Source: Leishmania infantum JPCM5
Taxonomy: Eukaryota > Euglenozoa > Kinetoplastea > Trypanosomatida > Trypanosomatidae
Length of the DNA stretch: 64,000 bases
Direction of reading: 5' to 3'
Assembly (NCBI RefSeq): GCF_000002875.2
Contig: NC_009417.2
Span: 663,929 to 727,928, forward strand
This document shows positions 7,474-17,045 of the stretch, one piece after another. The notes below the pieces were generated by a model that saw only the letters and a list, made by a program, of their open reading frames with translations, had not been told where the DNA came from and searched no databases. Position 1 is the first letter of the stretch, and each line of letters opens with the position of its first letter. The position numbers were made by a program, and so were the translations under genes.

Positions 7474-9861
7474 ATGCCGTCTAATAGGCAGGAGGAAAAG
7501 CTGCCGACAAATCCGCGGGAGTTCCCTGATAACCGGACGCCGAATTTCATCCTCAAGGCAAAGAATGGCCACTTTCACTTCATGATGGTGGAGCCCGATG
7601 TGTCCAAGAACTACCTGTGGTACATGTCGGAGCCGAAGCTCGTCAGAGTTCCCGAGCTCGAGGCGGAGATGCGCGTTCCGGGACGCCGCTGGTACGCGAC
7701 GGACAAGGCTGGCTTTGAGCTGCAGAGGAGGAACAACGCCGTCGCGACTGAGGGTGAGCCGTACGTCTGCCTACACAATATTAAGGACCCCGAGCTGTAC
7801 TGGTTCGGTAAGCGCCACGCAGAGCCGCCGGTGGAACAGGTGACGCTGGTGATTTCCGTCGGAGAGCTGTACTTGAAGAGCGCTATTCACCGCAAGCGGC
7901 TGGTCCGTGTGCTTATGGACAGTATACGTCGCGTTCTCCAGAACCCGCAGGTCTTCCGAAACGGTGACACCATGATCGAGGTGCGCAAGGAGATGCCTAC
8001 GAAGGAGCAGTTGAAGCTGCTTGCGCTGCTGCCCGGTATTGCCAAGATTTACGAGGCCTCTCAGGAGAGGGGGGAGCGCAAGGGCGATCCTCGCGGCGCG
8101 TTCATCTGCTCCGGCGCTCAGGGCATCCCCATTACACCCGATCAGCGTGTGCTCGCTCTCATCAGTGGTGGTATCGACAGCCCCGTGGCGGCGTATCGGA
8201 TGATGACGCGCGGCTGCCTCGTCAATGGTGTGCATTTTCTCAACAGCACCAACGACACTGCCTCCGTTATGGAGAAGAACCGGCGCATCTGCGAGCGCCT
8301 GTCGAGCGTGCAAGGTCGCTTGGACATGCACTACGTGGACATCAGCACACTGCAGTCGCAGATCGTGGCGAACGTGCCGAACCACAACCGCACCTTAATC
8401 TACAAGTGGTTTATGCTGTCGCTTGCAGCCAGCTTTGACGACTCGTGCTTCATTGTCACCGGTGACTCTGCTGGGCAGGTGGCATCGCAGACGGTGCACA
8501 ACATCAGCACGCTGTACCCCACCGTATGCAAGGCCGTCATTGCCCCCCTGATTGGTGTAACGAAGAACTTTATCATTGACGAGGCGCGCAAGATCAACAC
8601 CTTCGACTTTTCCATTCAGGAGGGCGCGGACTGCTGCCAGTACATGATGTGCAAGTCCGGTGCAAATCTGATGATGGGTCGCCGAACCCTCGAGGCGTAT
8701 GTACGTCGCATCAAGCTGACCGAGCTCAAGGTGATGAAGGAGGTGTACCGCGACGGGAAGCTGTGCGAGTCGTCCGAGTTCACATACTATCCTCAGTCCG
8801 GCGTGCGTGTGCCGAACAACACTCCGCCTCCAGCGGCCTTGGTGCAGGATGCTTCGAGCGAGGACGATGTGCACGACGTAGTCTACTTCGACGCCGCTGC
8901 CGGAACCAAGATTGCAGAGCAGGTCCAGATGGCCATGATGCGCGCCCCCGAAGGGAATCCGAATAGCATGCACATGAGCGGCCGCGAGGCTCGCATGGCA
9001 GTGGAGAAGGTGCGTAGCCAGCTGGCAAAGGTGATGCATGTACCGGCGAACGACATCATTTTCACCTCAGGTGGCACAGAGTCGAACAACATTGCGCTGA
9101 ACGGCTACCGCGTCGTGCGCGAGCCCTGGTCGCACGCCTCGACGATCGAGAATTCAAACATTCCTGACGGGGCCACTGTGGTGAAGGTGGTGGACCTTGT
9201 AAACCACGAGACGGGCAGCATTGATCGCAACCTGACCCGCCCTGAGGGCGGCCGCCTTCACATTGATGCAAGCCAAGGCCTGCTCAAGGTCGATTTTGGC
9301 TCTCTCGACCTGAGTGAAGTCGACTCCATCACGGTCACGGCGCACAAGATTAACGGACCCGTTGGTGTTGGCGCGGTTTACCTGCGCGACCTGACCTGCA
9401 ACAAGCTCTTCAGTGGCGGCTCGCAAGAGAAGGGCATCCGCCCGGGGACGGAGAACGTTCCTGCGATTGTCGGCTTCGGTGCAGCTCTAGCCCTCGACCG
9501 CAGCCACTCGCTCCATAAGGAGATCGACACTCTCATGACGGAGGAGTTGGAAAAGATGGGATGTGAGATCAACCGTCGAGGTGAGACCAGTGGCTACATC
9601 GTGCACGCCACCCTTCCGCCAGGCTACAGCAACACAGATGTAGTGTCACGCCTCTCCACCAAGTACCATGTCGAAATCGGCACCGGATCTGCGTGTAAGA
9701 CAAATGAGGTGAACACCACCGTCTACGACACGCTGGGCAAGACACCTGCGCCGACGCGCTCCATCCGCATCAGCTGGGATTCTTTTGCCACCTTGAACGA
9801 CGCGGAGCGTGTCTTGAGCGCCTTGAAGAAAGTCCTTGGCGAGATTGAGCTGATGCGCTAG
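7474..9861 (+). CDS. ThiI-type tRNA sulfurtransferase fused to a cysteine desulfurase, 795 aa
   Basis: Residues ~1-115 are lineage-specific; ~118-215 resemble the ferredoxin-like/THUMP tRNA-binding part of ThiI; ~225-440 form the adenylating PP-loop domain with SGGIDSP at 231-237. A double cysteine (C387-C388, in GADCCQYMMC) lies where ThiI enzymes have cysteines. From ~468 to the end is a cysteine-desulfurase domain: VYFDAAAG, GNPNSMHMSGREA, FTSGGTESNN, HIDASQ, the PLP lysine K625 in TAHKINGP, GIRPGTEN and the catalytic cysteine C741 in GSACKT. The PLP domain is compact: only ~53 residues separate the TESNN and HIDASQ motifs, roughly 40 fewer than in bacterial IscS. The natural reading is one polypeptide that takes sulfur from cysteine and places it as 4-thiouridine on tRNA (known role of ThiI); the in-cis relay is inference. 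Confidence 0.9.
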   Translation: MPSNRQEEKLPTNPREFPDNRTPNFILKAKNGHFHFMMVEPDVSKNYLWYMSEPKLVRVPELEAEMRVPGRRWYATDKAGFELQRRNNAVATEGEPYVCLHNIKDPELYWFGKRHAEPPVEQVTLVISVGELYLKSAIHRKRLVRVLMDSIRRVLQNPQVFRNGDTMIEVRKEMPTKEQLKLLALLPGIAKIYEASQERGERKGDPRGAFICSGAQGIPITPDQRVLALISGGIDSPVAAYRMMTRGCLVNGVHFLNSTNDTASVMEKNRRICERLSSVQGRLDMHYVDISTLQSQIVANVPNHNRTLIYKWFMLSLAASFDDSCFIVTGDSAGQVASQTVHNISTLYPTVCKAVIAPLIGVTKNFIIDEARKINTFDFSIQEGADCCQYMMCKSGANLMMGRRTLEAYVRRIKLTELKVMKEVYRDGKLCESSEFTYYPQSGVRVPNNTPPPAALVQDASSEDDVHDVVYFDAAAGTKIAEQVQMAMMRAPEGNPNSMHMSGREARMAVEKVRSQLAKVMHVPANDIIFTSGGTESNNIALNGYRVVREPWSHASTIENSNIPDGATVVKVVDLVNHETGSIDRNLTRPEGGRLHIDASQGLLKVDFGSLDLSEVDSITVTAHKINGPVGVGAVYLRDLTCNKLFSGGSQEKGIRPGTENVPAIVGFGAALALDRSHSLHKEIDTLMTEELEKMGCEINRRGETSGYIVHATLPPGYSNTDVVSRLSTKYHVEIGTGSACKTNEVNTTVYDTLGKTPAPTRSIRISWDSFATLNDAERVLSALKKVLGEIELMR

Positions 9862-9939
9862 CTTGTCAGTATACCCTCTCCAGTTCCACACATGCGCACA
9901 CGTGTGCCCTTTTCCCAGCTGCTTTCGCATTGTATTTTT

Positions 9940-11330
9940 CTCCTCCGTACTGTAAATGCCGGCGCTTCCAGCCTGTCGCGTGCGCCTCTCATTTCGGTCT
10001 GTCTGTGGTGATTGCGACTTGGTGCACTACGGCGAAGTGGTCAAGACTGCGAAGTCGGCAGTGCCAGAGGCTCCGACGACAGCTGCGCGGATCGCGGACT
10101 TGGCCATCGGCCTCAGACGCCAGGCCGACATCCCCTGCAACCGCGCTACATGATGCGACATGCAGCCACAAGAGCTCCTTGGCGGCGGCTGTCTCATACC
10201 AGAAGAACAAGGATGCTGAGCCTACGAGCCGACAGGAGACCGTGCTTGCCCAGTCCCGCGCGGGCACCTGCCCGCACTTTGGATCCCTGCAGCGGCGGGT
10301 GGCTGGCAGTGACAAGATGGAGTGCAGCTGGTGTGCTGCCTATCACTGAGCAATCATAGTGGCGCCCCCCCACCAGTGCTTTCCTATGAGGGCGTCCGAC
10401 CCCGCGTTGTACCCCGGCATGCTACGCGAAATTCGCGGGTCGCCCTGCGCTCACAGCACACCTGATTGCACGCTGTGATCTTGCATGCAATGACCTGACT
10501 ACCCACATCTCACTCGCGCCGCATGAAGCTCGTCCGTGGGATGTCTACCGCTGCCCCCTTGTGCCCCTTCAGTGCGGCAGGCTGTGAGCTCTTTGTGTGC
10601 TCACGCGCATGCGTATCCGCTGACCCCTTCCGCCTTACTCAGCCACGCGTGTGAAAGGCGTTCGGGTTCAGAGGAGGGCGGAATGCTTTCAGCTGCCACA
10701 GACTCATAGCAGCGTCCCAACTGTCGTGGTGCGTGCGGGCAAGCCATCTAGACATGCACCCAGACAACCATGTCGCTCTGAGGAAGGCCCCAGGATGCAG
10801 AGATGCGAGCACTGTGCGCGCACGCTGTCAAACACCGCTGGCATGGTGCGCCGCATCCGAACGGGGCATCCAGAGGCCAGAAGAGCACAAGCGATGCACG
10901 AAAAAGGCGCAAAGAGACCCAATACGAATCAGCCCCAAAGCGCATGTGCGCGAGACACGCGGCATCTCCTACATCCGACGGGATGGGCTGATGCGGCGCA
11001 GATGCCGGAAGCATGGCGAGGGCGCCACGAATTTGCACCATCGAGTCTTCCACACTCCCATGTGAAGAGCCTCCGAACTACATTATGGAATTCCGCGGCT
11101 GGAGGCGAGGCGGGAAGAAGCATGACACACACGCAGAGTGTGCAGGGCCTCGGAGGACCCTGGCCTGAGGCGGCCAACTTCCTAAATTCATCCGGCATGC
11201 GCCTGGATCCATTCCCTACCACCCGTACGGAAGACGCCACCGTCTTTGCCCTCGAGCAGGACCCCAGACGCGACCCTCTTGGATCAAGGCATGCACTCCA
11301 GCCGAGTGTGTCGCCCTGATCGCGCTGCAC
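9940..11330 (+). mobile_element. Degenerate ingi/L1Tc-related retroelement remnant (DIRE), 3' end
   Basis: No intact ORF, but translated pieces in shifting frames read like the C-terminus of an ingi/L1Tc polyprotein: a stretch ending RAGTCPHFGSLQRRVAG, then DKMECSWC, and further on MQRCEHCARTLSNTAGMVRR with IRTGHPEARRAQ. The last piece has the spacing of the C-terminal C2H2 zinc finger of these retroposons, with one histidine eroded. Stops and frame changes occur throughout. A SIDER2-like copy lies about 200 bp downstream on the same strand. Leishmania is known to keep only such dead relatives of ingi (DIREs). Both limits are approximate. Confidence 0.72.
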
Positions 11331-11528
11331 GCATCTAAGGAAGTAACGAGGAGCGAGAAGAAGAGCGTGCTTGACAAAGGCCCGATTGGACGGCAGAGGG
11401 TTCTTCCTGGAGGACCAGAGCGTAGCCGTGGTGCAACAGAGGCGGGTGAAGTGCTGTTTTCGTGTGCGCATATTTTCCGACGTTTACGTGGCCGAGTGAA
11501 ACGCTGCGGAAAAAAGATCCTCTGCCGT

Positions 11529-12075
11529 CCCTGATGGTGGGGACACCTCGACGCGTGGTACCCATGACTCTGTACACGCCCTGTGTGGGGAAGAAGCCAG
11601 GCAGCCCCTATCCCCTGCCAATGCTGCACCGCACCTGGCGGTGGCAGGGTCAGGCGCCTACGACGTGGGGAGGTCAGAGCGATGCATCGCTGCTGACGTG
11701 GGCGGCCAGGTCGTGGATGGCGCTGCGTCGGAGCGACCCGCGACCGTGCACGGGGCTGCGCCATCCATGCTATATGGGCGGAGTGTCAGCGCGACTCGAC
11801 CGCGACCCGCCCGGCCCTCACTGCCTCCTGGTGTGGGGCGCCTGCGCCACGCCGAGGGATGCGCCGGGTGGCGGCCGGCATAGTGGGGGCAGCTGTGGGG
11901 CTGCGTGCGCAGAAGAGGCTGGCAGAGGCTGAGGCAGGGCCCGTGCTGAGATGGCTGCGCCGGCGCATGGCTGTGATGCGTGTGTCTCTAGCGCTGCTTC
12001 GCACCACGCGATGGGGGCCTGCGACGGGCCGGGGCTAGCGTGCCCCTTCCGCCCATGCTGTAATGGCGGAATGAG
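11529..12075 (+). mobile_element. SIDER2-like retroposon, copy 2
   Basis: Starts at CCCTGATGG (11529), carries the shared 5' block (here CCTCGACGCGTGG, one change) and ends near CCGCCCATGCTGTAATGGCGG (12049-12069). Near-identical to the other copies. It lies between the DIRE remnant and the small gene at 12.4 kb, in sense with the flanking genes. The sequence just upstream (GCCGTCCCTGAT) is shared with copy 6, so the element may start slightly earlier. Confidence 0.85.
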
Positions 12076-12423
12076 CGCGTTGAGAAAAACAAATGTGTAC
12101 CAGCATACTGCAAAGTTGATGACGAGACGGAAAGGTCTCTTTTCAGAGGTGCACTCTGGCGGAAGGCATCGTGTTTTTGCGTTGCCGCACCCTACGTACT
12201 GATGGCTGCTTTTTTGGCGCAGCAGCAGAGTAGCGGGCGCATCTTCTCTGTGTGAGTCAGGCGCCACTCCTATTTCATTATGAGGTGGAAACGGTCATTA
12301 CTGTTTCAGAAAAAACATTCCACCACAGCATCACTCCTCTCTTGAAACTTGCATCGTTTACTCTCCTTCTGCTGCCGGATGCATGCTCATAGCCTGTGCG
12401 CAGGAGCTAGCGTGTGAAACGAA
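12076..12423 (+). other. Intergenic/UTR
   Basis: No gene seen. CTCTCCTTCTGCTG at ~12360-12374 is a weak pyrimidine-rich tract upstream of the next ATG. Confidence 0.4.
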
Positions 12424-12786
12424 ATGAAGCAGATTTCATTTAGAATGATTGACACGCTGTGCGCGCAGCTTCTTCAGGAGAAGCACGACACTGCCAGAGT
12501 CGACAAGCTCATCGCTGGCGGCATTCGCCAGTGCATCATCGACAAGGACACGCTGCCCCTCATAATTCAAAGGACTGCCGTGACTCAAGGGGAGTGGTGT
12601 CTGGCACTACGCGTTCTGCAGAGCCAGCATCTAGACACTCATCGTGTGCGGAGGGACGATAGTATCTGGGCGATCGTGGACAAGGGGGTGCCAGACAATG
12701 CCGCCAGCAAAAACTCTGCGCGAAAAGCGCTGCAGGCAATCTACGGTTCGCGACTGCGAAAACAGTCACCGCCTCTGATCCGCTAG
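12424..12786 (+). CDS. Small hypothetical protein, 120 aa
   Basis: I do not recognise a family. The frame starts with ATG, is helical in composition and has GC-ending codons like neighbouring genes. The phrase TQGEWCLALRVLQ resembles one helix pair of a pentatricopeptide-type repeat, common in kinetoplastid mitochondrial RNA-processing proteins, and this may be a fragment of such a repeat protein. It stands between a SIDER2 copy and POLD1, so a decayed or truncated gene is also possible. Confidence 0.5.
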   Translation: MKQISFRMIDTLCAQLLQEKHDTARVDKLIAGGIRQCIIDKDTLPLIIQRTAVTQGEWCLALRVLQSQHLDTHRVRRDDSIWAIVDKGVPDNAASKNSARKALQAIYGSRLRKQSPPLIR

Positions 12787-13312
12787 ATACTTCCGCTCGT
12801 TGTCACTAAGCTGTCCACGACACCCACTAGAGGTACAATGCGACGCATCGTCCCGTGCTCTCTTTTCCACTACCTGTGGCGTACTGCGCTTTAGCGACAG
12901 CGAACAAGAATGATCGACTCTCTTCCTAGCTGTCTGGGCAGTGCGCGCGTGTGAACGTGACTTTTGGTACTTCCGTGCTGCCGGTATTTCTGTCCGTCTG
13001 ATGGTGCCACATTGCCTACTCCGCTCAACAACCTGAGTAGCCCCGCACTTACCTGCTCCTCAGCTCCGCAGTTGTGCGACGTCTTCCCTCTCTGTTTTCT
13101 ACTCCAACGCGGGCTTCTTCACTCTCTCTTCGCTCTTTCTTCTTCTTTCTCTGTCCGCTTGCCCGATGCCGTCTTACGCTCTGCAAAACTAACCTGAAGG
13201 GGCTCGCTGCTTGTATCCTTCGTTGCAACTCTGATTCGCTGCGGCAGGCGACCTCTTTTCTTCACAGCTCTCTCTTCTTTTTTTCTTCTCCCGGACACGC
13301 ACCCTCAGAAAA
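12787..13312 (+). other. 5' flank of POLD1
   Basis: No gene seen. Pyrimidine-rich tracts at ~13080-13170 and ~13265-13295 (TTTTTTTCTTCTCC) provide strong trans-splicing signals directly before the POLD1 start. Confidence 0.5.
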
Positions 13313-16300
13313 ATGTCGTCCTCTGCCCTGTCGCTGTGGAAGTCTATCGTGCGCTTGCCTCTCCCTGCTTCGTACCTGCACAAGGACGTGCGCTTTCAGC
13401 TCCTCGACTGTTGCCAGACAAAAGGAAACCCGCATGAAACGGTGTCACGTGTTCGTCACAGCGAGGTGCCGGTGGTGCGTCTCTACGGAGTCACCGCCGA
13501 GGGGTTCAGCGTGTTGGTTCACTGCTACAACTACGAGCCGTATTTGTGGATTGAGGCGCCACCGAACTGGCTGCCTGTACATTCTCAAGAGTTTATGCGG
13601 GAGCTTAACAATCAGCTTAGCAACCAGACTCGCCTACAAGACACTGTTGTGCGAGTGGAGGTGCACCAGCGCCGCAGTCTCATGTACTTCAAAGGCGGCC
13701 AGCTGGTGCCACATCTAAAGATCGTTGTGCAGCTGCCGCAGCACATCCCAAAGCTGCGCAGTCTCCTATCCGACCGCGGCGTCTCGTGCCCTGGGGCGTG
13801 GGATGGGACTCGCGTCTTCCAGACCTTCGAGTCGAACGTGATTTTTCCGCTGCGCTTCCTCGTCGACAACGACATTGGCGGTAGCAACTGGCTGACGCTG
13901 ACCTACGGCAAGTTCTTCGCGTCCCCCATTAAGACGTCGACCTGTCAGATTGAGGTGGCGTGCTCGCACGAGGATGTACAGAACCACGAACCATTGGGGG
14001 ACTACTTGTCCATCGCGCCTTTCCGCATCCTTTCCATCGACATCGAGTGCCAGGGCCGTAAAGGACTCTTCCCTGAGCCGGAGCATGACCCTGTCATTCA
14101 GATTGCCAACCACTGCGTCGAGTACGGGCACGAGTCGGAGCCGCTCACGAAGACCATCTTCACCCTGAAGAGCTGCGCACCGATTGCGGGGGCGCAGGTG
14201 CTCTCATACGAAACGGAGGCGGAGATGTTGCTGGCATGGGCCACCTTCATGAAAGCGCTTGACCCCGACATCCTGACGGGCTACAACATCTGCAATTTCG
14301 ATTTCCCATACTTGCTGAACCGCGCCACAGCCCTGAAGGCCAGCGACGCATTTCACTACTGGGGTCGACAAGTTCACGAGCGGACGGTGGCGCGCGACAA
14401 GAAGTTCCAATCCAAGCAGATGGGCAACCGCGAGTATACGGAGCTGACCTTGGAGGGGCGCATCATTATGGATGCGATGGTGGTGATCCAGCGCGACTAC
14501 AAGCTGCGCTCCTACTCACTCAACTCGGTATCACAGAACTTCCTCGGGGAGCAGAAGGAGGATGTGCACCACTCCATCATCTCAGACCTGCAGCACGGCG
14601 ACGAGGAGACGCGCCGCCGCCTCGCTGTGTACTGCCTGAAGGATGCGTTCCTTCCTGTGAAGCTGCTGGATCGGCTCATGTGCATCGTGAACAACGTGGA
14701 GATGGCACGCGTAACGGGTGTGCCGGTGGGGTGGCTGCTGGAGCGCGGCCAGCAAATCAAGGTCTTCTCCATGCTCCTGCGCAAGGCCCAGAAGAAGAAG
14801 CTGGTGGTGCCGACAGTCGAGTACACCGGTGGCAGCGATCGCGGCTACGAAGGCGCCACCGTCATCGACCCGATCAAAGGCTTCTACAACTGCCCCGTCG
14901 CAACGCTCGACTTCGCGTCGCTGTATCCGTCTATCATCATCGCACACAACCTGTGTTACTCAACATTGGTGCGCCCTGCGGACGCGAGGCTGTACCCGGA
15001 GGACGCCCTCGATCGATCGCCCACGTCGGACGTCTTTGTGAAAAAAGAGGTCTTCCCAGGTATTCTTCCCGAAGTACTACAGGACTTGCTGGCTGCACGA
15101 AAGCATGCGCGGGCGATGATGAAGGATGTGCCCATGAACTCGCTCGAGTACAAGGTCCTGAACGGGCGCCAGCTTGCGCTGAAGGTTAGCGCCAACTCTG
15201 TGTACGGCTTCACGGGTGCTCAGGTGGGTAAGTTGCCGTGCCTGGAGATCAGCGCCTCCGTCACGGCGTATGGCCGGCAGATGATTGACAGGACGAAAAA
15301 CCTCGTTGAGGAGCTATACCCTGGCGCGCGCGTGCTGTACGGCGATACTGACTCTGTGATGGTGAAGTGTGTCACCGACGAGAAGTCGAGCGACAAGGAG
15401 CGCCTGCAGGCAGCCATGGATTTTGGCATCGAGGCGGCGGAGAAGGTGTCCAGCAATTTCCTCAAGCCAATCAAGCTCGAATTTGAGAAGGTGTACTTTC
15501 CGTACCTACTCATGAACAAGAAGCGCTACGCAGGCTTGCTGTGGACGAGCACGGATCGATTCGACAAGCTGGATGCCAAGGGTATCGAGACTGTGCGCCG
15601 AGACAACTGCCCTCTTGTCGCACGCATGGTGTCTGGCGTGCTGAACCGCATTCTCATTCACCGCTCCGTCGAGAGCGCTGTCGAGTTTGTGAAAGGCACT
15701 ATCAGCGACCTGCTGCTGAACCGACTCGACATATCGAATTTGGTGATCACAAAGGCCTTCTCCAAGGCGGAGGATGAGTATGCCGGTGCCCAGGCACACA
15801 TCGCCCTTGTGGAGCGCATGCGGCAGCGAGACCCTGCTTCAGCGCCGACCATTGGCGACCGTGTGGCGTACGTTATTATTAAGGCAGCAAAGGGTGCCAA
15901 GGCGTACGAGCGAAGCGAGGACCCCATCTACGTGCTCGACAACAATATCCCAATCGACACACAGTACTATCTCGAGCATCAGCTGGCTCCGCCAATTATG
16001 CGCGTGTTTGAAGGTGTACTGGACGACCCCAGCGTGCTTATCAAAGGAGACCACACACGCCACATTGCTATCTCCGCCCCGAGCAAGAATGCCGGTGGGT
16101 TGATGAGGTTCGTGAAGGTTCAGCTGCAGTGCATCTCGTGCCGCGCCGTCATCAAAGCAGGCGCGTTGTGCGACAACTGCCAAGACAAGGCACCTGAGGT
16201 GTATGGCAAGATTGTAGCGAAGCGCAACCATTACGAAGCGATTTACTCGCAGGTGTGGACGCAGTGCCAGCAGTGCCAGGGGTCGCTGAATCAAGAGGTG

Positions 16301-16411
16301 ATCTGCTCTAGCCGCGACTGCCCGGTGTTCTACATGCGCAAGAAGGTGCAGAAGGATCTGTACGAGCAGCAGGTCCTTCTGGATCGTTTTGGCGTTGTGG
16401 ACGATTGGTAA
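13313..16411 (+). CDS. POLD1: DNA polymerase delta catalytic subunit, 1032 aa
   Basis: Family-B replicative polymerase for lagging-strand synthesis. Exonuclease motifs: Exo I DIE at ~242 (SIDIECQG), Exo II GYNICNFDFPYL, Exo III YCLKDAFLP. Polymerase motifs: A DFASLYPSI with the metal aspartate D533, B KVSANSVYGFTGA, C YGDTDS at 676-681. The C-terminus has CysA (from ~C935, CISCRAVIKAGALCDNC) and CysB (from ~C986, CQQCQGSLNQ to CSSRDCP); CysB holds the Fe-S cluster that binds accessory subunits. Length and order match eukaryotic POLD1, all catalytic residues present. A SIDER2-like copy starts only ~88 bp past the stop, so it is almost certainly within the mRNA 3' UTR and could affect stability. 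Confidence 0.97.
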   Translation: MSSSALSLWKSIVRLPLPASYLHKDVRFQLLDCCQTKGNPHETVSRVRHSEVPVVRLYGVTAEGFSVLVHCYNYEPYLWIEAPPNWLPVHSQEFMRELNNQLSNQTRLQDTVVRVEVHQRRSLMYFKGGQLVPHLKIVVQLPQHIPKLRSLLSDRGVSCPGAWDGTRVFQTFESNVIFPLRFLVDNDIGGSNWLTLTYGKFFASPIKTSTCQIEVACSHEDVQNHEPLGDYLSIAPFRILSIDIECQGRKGLFPEPEHDPVIQIANHCVEYGHESEPLTKTIFTLKSCAPIAGAQVLSYETEAEMLLAWATFMKALDPDILTGYNICNFDFPYLLNRATALKASDAFHYWGRQVHERTVARDKKFQSKQMGNREYTELTLEGRIIMDAMVVIQRDYKLRSYSLNSVSQNFLGEQKEDVHHSIISDLQHGDEETRRRLAVYCLKDAFLPVKLLDRLMCIVNNVEMARVTGVPVGWLLERGQQIKVFSMLLRKAQKKKLVVPTVEYTGGSDRGYEGATVIDPIKGFYNCPVATLDFASLYPSIIIAHNLCYSTLVRPADARLYPEDALDRSPTSDVFVKKEVFPGILPEVLQDLLAARKHARAMMKDVPMNSLEYKVLNGRQLALKVSANSVYGFTGAQVGKLPCLEISASVTAYGRQMIDRTKNLVEELYPGARVLYGDTDSVMVKCVTDEKSSDKERLQAAMDFGIEAAEKVSSNFLKPIKLEFEKVYFPYLLMNKKRYAGLLWTSTDRFDKLDAKGIETVRRDNCPLVARMVSGVLNRILIHRSVESAVEFVKGTISDLLLNRLDISNLVITKAFSKAEDEYAGAQAHIALVERMRQRDPASAPTIGDRVAYVIIKAAKGAKAYERSEDPIYVLDNNIPIDTQYYLEHQLAPPIMRVFEGVLDDPSVLIKGDHTRHIAISAPSKNAGGLMRFVKVQLQCISCRAVIKAGALCDNCQDKAPEVYGKIVAKRNHYEAIYSQVWTQCQQCQGSLNQEVICSSRDCPVFYMRKKVQKDLYEQQVLLDRFGVVDDW

Positions 16412-16498
16412 ATAGCAGTTTTGAAGACACAGACGTGATTGCTTTCGGTGCCTTTCTTCTCAACCTTCTTCTGCATCCTTTTACTTGATACTTCCATG

Positions 16499-17045
16499 CC
16501 CTGGATGAAAGGAGTGCGCCTCGGCGCGTGGTACCCATGACTCTGTACACGCCCTGTGTGGGGAAGAAGCCAGGCAGCCCCTATCCCCTGCCAATGCTGC
16601 ACCGCACCTGGCGGTGGCAGGGTCAGGCGCCTACGACGTGGGGAGGTCAGAGCGATGCATCGCTGCTGACGTGGGCGGCCAGGTCGTGGATGGCGCTGCG
16701 TCGGAGCGACCCGCGACCGTGCACCGGGCTGCGCCATCCATGCTATATGGGCGGAGTGTCAGCGCGACTCGACCGCGACCCGCCCGGCCCTCACTGCCTC
16801 CTGGTGTGTGGCGCCTGCGCCACGCCGAGGGATGCGCCGGGTGGCGGCCGGCATAGTGGGGGCAGCTGTGGGGCTGCGTGCGCAGAAGAGGCTGGCAGAG
16901 GCTGAGGCAGGGCCCGTGCTGAGATGGCTGCGCCGGCGCATGGCTGTGATGCGTGTGTCTCTAGCGCTGCTTCGCACCACGCGATGGGGGCCTGCGACGG
17001 GCCGGGGCTAGCGTGCCCCTTCCGCTATCACAGCATGGGCGGAAT
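16499..17045 (+). mobile_element. SIDER2-like retroposon, copy 3
   Basis: Begins CCCTGGATG, giving the cleanest 5' signature of all copies, and is near-identical to the others up to CTAGCGTGCCCCTTCCG. The last ~21 bp (17022-17042) read in the inverted sense relative to copies 2 and 4 (ACAGCATGGGCGG instead of CCGCCCATGCTGT). It lies in the presumed 3' UTR of POLD1. Confidence 0.87.

Noticed and set aside
7474..9861. Sequencing or assembly fusion of two separate genes (ThiI and desulfurase)
   Set aside because: The frame is continuous with no stop or pyrimidine-rich splice region between the domains and the linker (PQSGVRVPNNTPPPAALVQD) is a normal interdomain linker.
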